Part shown: positions 57,990 through 64,000 of the stretch, piece by piece
Position numbering within the stretch: the first letter of the stretch is position 1
Layout: every line of letters starts with the position of its first letter
Assembly (NCBI RefSeq): GCF_001659605.2
Contig: NC_035168.2
Span: 13,889,862 to 13,953,861 of the forward strand
Direction of reading: 5' to 3'
Source: Manihot esculenta
Lineage: Eukaryota; Streptophyta; Magnoliopsida; Malpighiales; Euphorbiaceae
DNA: 64,000 nucleotides
Position numbers and translations under genes: made by a program
The notes under the pieces: generated by a model
Databases searched by the model: none
Seen by the model: the letters and a program-made list of their open reading frames with translations, nothing else
Told to the model about the DNA's origin: nothing

Positions 57990-58061
57990 AATCCAGCATA
58001 TCCCATTTACATCCGTAATCATGAAAATCCAGCATATCCCATTTACATCCGTAATCATGAA
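57990..58061 (+). repeat. 36-bp tandem duplication in LTR
   Basis: aatccagcatatcccattta plus the next 16 bases occurs twice without spacer (57990 and 58026). Copy 1 of the large duplication (33943 onward) and the right LTR have it once. It lies exactly where identity to copy 1 ends. Confidence 0.9.
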
Positions 58062-58157
58062 ATTTTTGACCAATTAACTTATGAAAATCTTTTATCAACG
58101 AGTTGACCATGTCATCCTCGGATTATCAAGAAAAGCTATATTTATCTCTATTTTTTT

Positions 58158-58168
58158 ACAGTATAAAA
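58158..58168 (+). promoter_or_regulatory. TATA box of non-autonomous LTR
   Basis: cagtataaaaggagaa here and tagtataaaaggagaa at 63362 in the right LTR are at matching places, marking the U3 promoter. Confidence 0.6.
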
Positions 58169-58599
58169 GGAGAATGATCACATAGGTAGAGTTATGCAAT
58201 TCTCTAATACAAATACTTTTAAGTTCTATATTCGTCTCATTCTCCAAAATTACTGATTTGAGCGTCGGAGTGGCTGCCGTAGGCACCCACCACCTCACCT
58301 TCTACATCTTGCAAGATTAGTCAATACAGCACAACTCCATTATGGTCACATCATCATTTTAGTTTCAGTGATATCATTTGGTTCCACTACTAGAAAGTCC
58401 ATTGAATTCTCTCTATTCATTTAGATTAAAACCGGTCTCTTATCCCTTCTCTCTTAAAAAAATCTCTCTAGGGCTGACAACCCACAAGCTGCTGCTAAGG
58501 TTGCTATCGATAAAGAGGCTATAATCTCTTCCACTCTTGGCAATGGACAAAACACACCTCCTATGGTCAACAAAGTAGATCCCAACATTCTAAGCATTG

Positions 58600-59460
58600 A
58601 GCAAATACTCCAGTATGTCCAAAGATTGTAGGTTATTGTTTAGCAATATAAAGTTTGGGAGATGCATCACTCATGGTTCCCAGAAAAAAGAAGAAAGTCC
58701 CCGTAGATGCCTCAAGGACTCAGACAAGAGCAACCCAGACATAGTCCAAAGGGAAGGACAAGTCCTGGAAAGAGGAGCTATCAGATGATGCTTCAAAGGA
58801 TGCTGGCTAGAAGCGGGTACAAGCTGCTCAAAGGTACCGAAAAGGACAGGAAGAGAATTAAAGGACGAGCCAAAACCAAGACCAAAAGCCGGAAAGGTAA
58901 GGATGTGGGGGAGACGACAAGAGTTACCTAGTCTCCCGAGGAAGGAATGACCTTGATAAGTATAAGAATTACACTCTATTGAATGACTCACATATACATA
59001 TTTTAGTGTGGATCAAGAAAAATCACAAGGAAGTTAGATGGCCTCCTAAACTCAACCCTAAGAAAGCCAGAAGGCGAGATAAGACCAAGTACTGCCATTT
59101 TCATAAGATCATGGATATACAATAGAGGAGTGTCCACATTTGAAAGACGAGATCGAGAGGTTAATAAGAACCATCACACTTTAAAAGTTCATCAGAAAGA
59201 GTAGAAGAGATAGAAGGCCCGAGCGCGAGGTAACAATTCCTAAAACCATCCTTAACAGTGAACCTGCAGGGGTTACTTATGTATTTCCAAGAGGACCGAG
59301 TGCTAATAGGGGTGGCCATAAGGAAAGTGTCACATATGTTCAGCTCTTGAGTCAAACTCCGAGTTTTGAAATTGTCAAGGCAGATGATCGAGCTTTCTAT
59401 TTTATCCTTAGAAAAACATTTGTGATTTATGAAAATGTTACAAAACTAGGATGCATTCTC
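58600..59460 (+). pseudogene. Decayed gypsy gag
   Basis: Plus-strand text across frames includes YTLLNDSHIHILVWIKK near 58970, PPKLNPKKARRRDKTKYCHF near 59045-59100 and TIEECPHLKDEIERLI near 59115-59175. The Cys/His pattern KYCHFHK followed by EEC, then HLKDEIERLI, is typical of plant Ty3/gypsy gag proteins. A one-base shift falls between HFHK and the EEC part, and many stops occur upstream. No protease or RT follows. The sequence passes into tandem repeats at 59560. Confidence 0.75.
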
Positions 59461-59559
59461 TAAGCTTCTTTGATAGAAAAATTAGAAACGTTAGATGGAT
59501 GAAAGCATGGAGACAAGAACAAAAGTCACTAGACGTGTTTCGCTAGACCATCTGAGTGT

Positions 59560-60165
59560 TAGTCCCACTAAAAGGTCACAAAGCTATCCGGGCCTTGTTC
59601 CCGCATAACAAGGCATCTCATGTCAGGTCACAAAGCCGGAATCCGCCAGGCCATCCAGGCATTAGCGCCAATATAAGGCCACAAGGCCATCCATGCGTCA
59701 GTCCTACATAACAAGATATCTCATATCAGGCCATAAGCCAATTTTAGCCAGGCCATAATCCGAGCGTTGGACCGTGAAAATAAATAAATTCATAAAAGGC
59801 AACAAGGCCATCCGGACATGGGTTCCACATATAATCAGGGCGTTGGACTATGGAAACAAATAAATTCATAAAAGGCCACAAGGTCATTCAGGCATAGGTC
59901 CCACATATAATTCGGATGTTAGGCTATGGAAACAAATAAATTCATAAAAGGCCATAAGGCCATCCGGGCATAGATCCCGCATATAATCTGAGTGTTGGAC
60001 TGTGGAAACAAATAAATTCATAAAAGGCTACAAGGCCATTCGGGCATGGGTCATGTATATAATTCGAACGTTGGACCGTGAAAAAAAATAAATTCATAAA
60101 TTGCCACAAGGTCATTCGGGTATAGGTCCAGCATAACAAAGTATTTAATACCAAGCCTTAAGGTG
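59560..60165 (+). repeat. 76-bp tandem repeats
   Basis: The block aaataaattcataaaaggc recurs at 59782, 59858, 59934, 60010 and 60086, a constant 76-bp period, with ccacaaggccatccgggcat and gcgttggactgtgg inside each unit. Earlier, less regular copies run from about 59600. No protein coding is apparent. Confidence 0.9.
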
Positions 60166-60477
60166 GGTATACGCTAGGCCGACCTTCTAAGTGTTAGTCC
60201 TACTTCGTAGAAAGTTTTTAAAGTATTTGATGTTAGGCCTCAAAGCGAGTATACGCCAGGCTGACCTACCGGGTGTTAGTCCCGTTTCATAAGAAGTTTA
60301 TAAGGCATTTGGTGCCAGGCTTCAGGAAGTTTCTAAGGCATGTGATACTAAGGCTCAAGGTGGGTATACGCTAGGCCGACCTACCAGGTGTTAGTCCTAC
60401 TTCATAAGAAGTTTCTAAGGCATGTGATGCTAGGTCTCAAGACAGACATAAGCTAGGCTAACCTTCCAAGTGTTATT
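60166..60477 (+). repeat. 82-bp tandem repeats, left part
   Basis: Units with gggtatacgctaggccgacc, gggtgttagtcc and agtttctaaggcat, spaced by 82 bp (60175 to 60257, 60371 to 60453). The array was split by the CACTA insertion at 60478 and resumes at 62445. Confidence 0.88.
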
Positions 60478-62444
60478 CACTACAAGATTTTTCCGGATTA
60501 GTAACGGATTTTTCCGTTACTAATCAATGAAAAATCCGTTACTAATCTGTTTAGTAATGGATTTATATCCGTTACTATGAACCTCGTTGCTAATGCAATA
60601 GTAACCGATTAGCAATCCGTTACTAATTTTGTAACGGATTTAGTAACGGATTTGTAATGAAATTTAGTAATGGATTAAAAATCCGTTACTAATTTAATAA
60701 AAATTTTAAAAAATATATAAATATATATAAATTAAATCTGTTTTAGTAACGGATAGAAATCCTTTACTAATCCATTACTAATTTGATAAAATAAAACATA
60801 AAAAAATATATTAAATTTATATTCCATTATTAAATTTGAGGTTAATTTTTAAAAAATATTTAAAAAATTATATTAAATTATTAATTTATTTCATTATATT
60901 TTACATTAAACAATAATTTAATTATGGTAAACTATTAATTTTTTCATTGTATTTTACATTAAATATTAACTTTAATATTTTAAATTTTATTAATTTTATA
61001 AGAAAATTCTTACAAAATTACATGAGAAAAATCTAAAAAATGAAAAAGTGTGAGAGAATGAACAAAAATGAGATACAAAAGAAAAAATAAGAAAAAAAAA
61101 GAAAATAGAAGAAAATAATGATAAAAATGAAGAGAAAATAAGGAAAAATGGGAATTAAATAAAATGAGAAAAAAGGAAGAAAAAAGAGAAAAAAAGAAAA
61201 GAAAATGAGAGAAAGATGAAGAAAAAATGAAGAAAAATAAATAGAAAATGAAGATATAGAAAAGAATGAAAGAAAAAAGTTAGAGTATATATATGAGAGA
61301 AAAGAAAGTAAAGGGGAAAAATGAAAGAAAGTAAAGGGGAAAAATGATAGAAAGTGGAAGAGAAAATAAAAAAAATGGAAGAAAATAAAAGAGAATAGAA
61401 GAAAATGAGAGAAAAAAATATGAGAGAAAATAAAGAAAATGAAATAAAAATTAAGAGATAAAAGGAAGATTAAAAATGAAAGAAAATTGAAGAGAAAATG
61501 GAAGAAAATAATTGAGAGAAGAAAATAAGATGACAAAAATGAAGGAATGAGGAGAGAACAAATGAAAGAAATGAAAGAAATGAAGGGAGATGAGAGAAGA
61601 AAATAAGATAAAGGGAAAATGATGGAAAGAGGAGAGAAGAGGAGAAAAAAAGTGAATGAAATGAATGGAGATAAAATGGGTTAGTGTGTAAATACGCGAA
61701 TTAGTAACGGATTTAGCAACGGATTGAATCCGTTACTAAATTAAAAAAAAAAAGCGGGCAAATTAAAATAAAAAGGCGGTATTATTATCCAAATTTTAGT
61801 AACGGATTTCTTAATCCGTTACTAATTTTTAGATTAGTAATGGATTCAGTAACAGATTTTTTCCGTTACTAAATTAGAAATAAAAAAGACAGAATTTTAA
61901 AATAAAAGCGCGATATGTTATTCTCTAAAATTTAGTAACGGATTATAGAATCCGTTACTAATTTTCGAATCAGTAACGGATTTAGTAACAGATTATATCC
62001 GTTACTAACTTAAAAAGAAAATATGAAATTTCAAAAAATAAAAAGTCGATTTTTTGTTAAAAAAAATAGTAACGGATTTAATCCGTTACTAAATCCGTTA
62101 CTAATTATATAATAGATTGTATTCCGTTATTAAATCCGTTACTACTTTATTCATTTAATTTATTTATTTAGTAACCGATTTAGTAACAAATTTAGTAACG
62201 GATTAAGATCCGTTATTAATTTTTAGCTAATTTAGTAACGGATTTATAACGGATTTCAAAATCAGTTATTAAATTTATAAAAGATTTTATTAAGTAACAG
62301 ATTTAGTAACAGATTTGTTAATCTGTTACTAAATAATAAAAATTAGTAACAGAATACAAAATCCGTTGCTAATCCGTTACAAATTTATAACGGATTTAAA
62401 TCCGTTACTAATATCCATTACTATTCCGACAAATTTTTGTAGTG
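60478..62444. mobile_element. Non-autonomous CACTA element with ATT target duplication
   Basis: 1967 bp from CACTACAAGATTTTTCCGG to CCGACAAATTTTTGTAGTG, inverse complements over most of 19 bases, flanked on both sides by att (60475-60477 and 62445-62447), the 3-bp duplication expected of CACTA transposons. Both ends carry about two to three dozen copies of tagtaacggattt and its complement (60490-60790, 61695-62430). The core (61020-61680) is almost pure purine on the plus strand. No transposase frame exists. It interrupts an 82-bp repeat array whose units resume on the other side, confirming insertion. Confidence 0.93.
61020..61680. repeat. Purine-rich core of small CACTA element
   Basis: About 660 bp of gaaaa, gagaaaa and gaaaatg repeats on the plus strand. 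A 167-codon Phe/Ser-rich open stretch on the opposite strand results from this composition. Confidence 0.8.
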
Positions 62445-62650
62445 ATTCCAGCTTCGCAGGAAATTTATTACGCATTTAATACCATGCCTCAAAGCAAGTA
62501 TACACCAGGCCGACCTTCCGGGTGTTAGTCCCGCTTCGCAAAAAGTTTCTAAGGCATTTGGTGTCAAGTCTCAAGTCGGATATATGGTAGGCCAACTTAC
62601 CGAGTGTTAGTCCCGCTTCACAGGAAGTTTCTAAGATATTTCATGCCCAG
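62445..62650 (+). repeat. 82-bp tandem repeats, right part
   Basis: Continuation of the array at 60166: ccaggccgaccttccgggtg at 62507 and taggccaacttaccgagtg at 62590, 83 bp apart. Confidence 0.85.
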
Positions 62651-63045
62651 GCTAAAGAGCTCGTCAGGGTTGGAAATGGCCAGGGAGCTCACAAGGATTA
62701 AAAAATATTCAAAAGCTCATCAGGGTTGAGAAGGCCCGAAAGTGCGATTAGGGCTAGAGAATGCTCGAAAGTTTGAGAAAGTCCGAAAGCATGTCAGAGC
62801 TAGAAAATACCTGTAAACTCATCAAGGCATTACTACATCATTCAGATCAATTTTTTTTCAGGCAAGATCTTGGACCAGACTGGTCGATAGGGCAAATAAG
62901 AAGAAAGCAAGGGTATCGTGCGCTCAATTTGGACAAACAAGCCACATGCCCCAAATCATGAAAACAACTATCACATTCAAATCTAAAGAATCGAAGACTA
63001 TCGGAGGACCTCTTATACTACATGAGACTCATCCAAAATAAATAG
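62651..63045 (+). repeat. Short degenerate repeats before the right LTR
   Basis: Loose units of about 29 bp built on agctcgtcagggttggaaa (62657, 62712, 62785 and so on), then unique sequence. No gene seen. Confidence 0.5.
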
Positions 63046-63429
63046 TGAGTTGTCACCATAAGACGGGACCACGTGACAAGGATTTGATAAATCTATATGT
63101 AGTACCACCCATAGAAAAGAAGACTCGGGAGCTTCAAGTCGGCCTCCAGTAGGTCGGCTTTAGGTTGGACAAACTCGCCCCTCGACTTTAGGACGAAGCT
63201 TCATAAGAAAGTTACCGTTAACTGCTGTAATCCAGCAGATTTCGTTTATGCCTGTGATTACGGGATTTCTGACCAATTAGCCGATAAAAATCTCTTACCA
63301 ATGATCTGACCACATCATTGTTGTATTATTAGAAAATGCTATATTTATCTCTATTTTCTTATAGTATAAAAGGAGAACGATTACATAGGCAAATGTACGT
63401 AATTCTCTAACACAAATACTCTCAAGTTC
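63046..63429 (+). repeat. Right LTR of non-autonomous element, truncated
   Basis: Starts TGAGTTGTCACCATAAGACGG, aligned with 57813. Ends at ctcaagttc, where a copia LTR has inserted. Differs from the left LTR at roughly one position in four, so the pair is old or the two ends come from different family members. Confidence 0.75.
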
Positions 63430-63893
63430 TGTTGTAAAATTAGTTTAGATTTCAAAAAGATTTTATGGTCATTAAAGATTTTATGGTCGTTGGAGATTTC
63501 ATGGTAATTAGAGATTTTATGGTCGTTGAAGATTTTATGGTAATTAAAGATTTTATGGTCATTAAATATTTTATTTATGAGATTTAAATATAATATTAAA
63601 TATGACCGTTATGATTTTATTTCAAGATTCTTATAACCATATATGGCGGTCAAGTTTTCCACAATAAATAGCTTTCGTCTTTACAAAGATATTGACTCCC
63701 AATTTTCTTCTTTATTCTTTCTTTTCTCTGTGTTATCTGCTGGGTTATAAATCAGAGATAAATTCTTGTTGTCCTGATCCTGTGAAGTATATCCCAGAAG
63801 AACCTGTTTAATCCTGGGGGATCACAAAATAAATCCTTAAGGACAGTGTTCAACACAACTCAGGTTTCATTGTTTTATCCAATATTTCCAACA
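63430..63893 (+). repeat. 5' LTR of copia element
   Basis: 464 bp with ends TGTTG/CAACA. U3 holds about six attttatggtcattaaag-type repeats (63460-63560). A tatatgg TATA-like element is near 63640. The U5 part includes ctgctgggttataaatcag. It pairs with 10166-10627. Confidence 0.9.
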
Positions 63894-63913
63894 ATCTTAA
63901 GGATTTAACACAA

Positions 63914-64000
63914 ATGGAACCAAATGTTGTCACTGTCTCTGCTTCTACAAATGGTGGGTCTCTTCTGCCTACTGTCCTCACATCTCAAAGATTGAGAATC
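63914..64000 (+). CDS. Copia gag start (partial)
   Basis: 29 codons to the window edge, beginning MEPNVVTVSASTNGGSLLP. The same start is found at 22343. Compared with that copy, about 40 bases between two similar blocks (actgtctctgctt and actgtttctgctt) are missing here. The ATG lies only 20 nt after the LTR, and no standard tRNA-iMet primer site is visible in that gap. Function would be the capsid protein. Integrity of the rest is unknown. Confidence 0.75.
   Translation, partial: MEPNVVTVSASTNGGSLLPTVLTSQRLRI

Larger units (their letters stand above)
40571..58122 (+). repeat. 17.5-kb direct duplication, copy 2
   Basis: Second copy of 16544-34036. The first 200 bases carry about a dozen differences, mostly one-base indels. 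Such differences continue thickly to about 44700, thin out to 45800 and are rare thereafter. Near the far end (57990-58061) a 36-bp block is doubled, and beyond it the two copies differ by about 10%. The MAKR protein and the (AAT)n length are identical to copy 1. Confidence 0.93.
57813..58330 (+). repeat. Left LTR of non-autonomous element
   Basis: Starts TGAACACTTATTATAAAACGG. The right boundary is uncertain; it extends at least to 58225 by comparison with the right LTR, and probably to about 58330, past tgagcgtcggagtggctgcc, a text common at LTR ends of related plant gypsy elements. Contains the doubled 36-bp block. Confidence 0.65.
57813..63429 (+). mobile_element. Non-autonomous LTR retrotransposon (gag remnant, no pol)
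   Basis: Two LTR-like ends in direct orientation (57813 onward and 63046-63429) share TATA region gtataaaaggagaa, ctgaccaattag-type and cagtt/tgtaatccagca blocks, at perhaps 75% identity. Between them are a decayed Ty3/gypsy gag, 76-bp and 82-bp tandem repeats and a CACTA insertion, but no pol domain. That is the structure of a large retrotransposon derivative that would need enzymes from another element. The right LTR is interrupted after 384 bp by the copia LTR at 63430, so its end and the target duplication are not visible. Confidence 0.75.
63430..64000 (+). mobile_element. Ty1/copia element, 5' LTR and gag start
   Basis: The 5' LTR (TGTTGTAAAATTAG...TTTCCAACA, 464 bp) is followed after 20 bases by the gag ATG, then the window ends. 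It is of the same family as the minus-strand copia at 10166-22368, to which LTR, leader and gag start all match. It inserted into the right LTR of the non-autonomous element. Confidence 0.88.

Noticed and set aside
59560..60165. CRISPR-like array
   Set aside because: The 76-bp units are fully repeated without unique spacers, and this is a plant nuclear retroelement.
61033..61536. 167-codon Phe/Ser-rich open frame on the minus strand
   Set aside because: It is the complement of a purine-only tract. Composition alone removes stops, and no family resemblance exists.

Overview
This window is nuclear DNA from a flowering plant, almost certainly a eudicot. It is A+T-rich, has no bacterial-style gene packing, and is filled with plant LTR retrotransposons (Athila-like and chromovirus-like Ty3/gypsy, several Ty1/copia), plant CACTA transposons and fold-back elements. 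The only cellular gene I can support encodes a plant-specific membrane-associated kinase regulator (MAKR family). It is present twice, at 31522-32703 and 55568-56749, both on the minus strand. I cannot fix the species from the sequence alone.

Layout. (1) 1-4924: 5' part of an Athila-like gypsy element on the minus strand (5' LTR, tRNA-Asp primer site, gag, protease, start of reverse transcriptase), running off the left edge. (2) 4925-10165: gene-free A+T-rich DNA with two large inverted-repeat elements, a microsatellite and an old LTR. (3) 10166-22368: a minus-strand Ty1/copia remnant split by a plus-strand Ty3/gypsy element (11538-19915) that has 5-bp flanking duplications. (4) 22369-31500: decayed copia pieces and long T-rich tracts. 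(5) 31522-33165: the MAKR gene, an upstream W-box-type palindrome and an (AAT)n repeat. (6) 33766-34036: start of an LTR, cut by a CACTA (En/Spm) transposon at 34037-40570. (7) 40571-58122: a second copy, in direct orientation, of everything from 16544 to 34036, including the nested retrotransposons and the MAKR gene. (8) 57813-63429: a non-autonomous LTR element with tandem repeats and its own 1967-bp CACTA insertion (60478-62444, perfect 3-bp target duplication). (9) 63430-64000: 5' LTR and gag start of another copia element, inserted in the right LTR of (8).

The main puzzle is the 17.5-kb direct duplication. Its junction is a CACTA element whose left end abuts the end of copy 1 and whose right end is clipped a few bases short at the start of copy 2. 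Copy 2 begins with several percent small indels and substitutions, which fade over about 5 kb into near-identity. It ends in a 36-bp tandem repeat beyond which the two copies suddenly diverge. The (AAT)n tract has the same 62-nt length in both copies, and the MAKR proteins are identical. This fits an assembly or haplotype-joining artefact better than an old duplication. A CACTA-mediated tandem duplication remains possible and can be tested with spanning reads.

None of the retroelement coding regions is intact: stops, frameshifts and internal deletions break all of them. I found no tRNA, rRNA or CRISPR array and no convincing new protein system. The most distinctive unexplained signals are the palindromic modules shared by the coding linkers and LTR of the Athila-like element, the TTCGGC palindrome clusters around the gypsy LTR promoter, and the architecture of the duplication junction.
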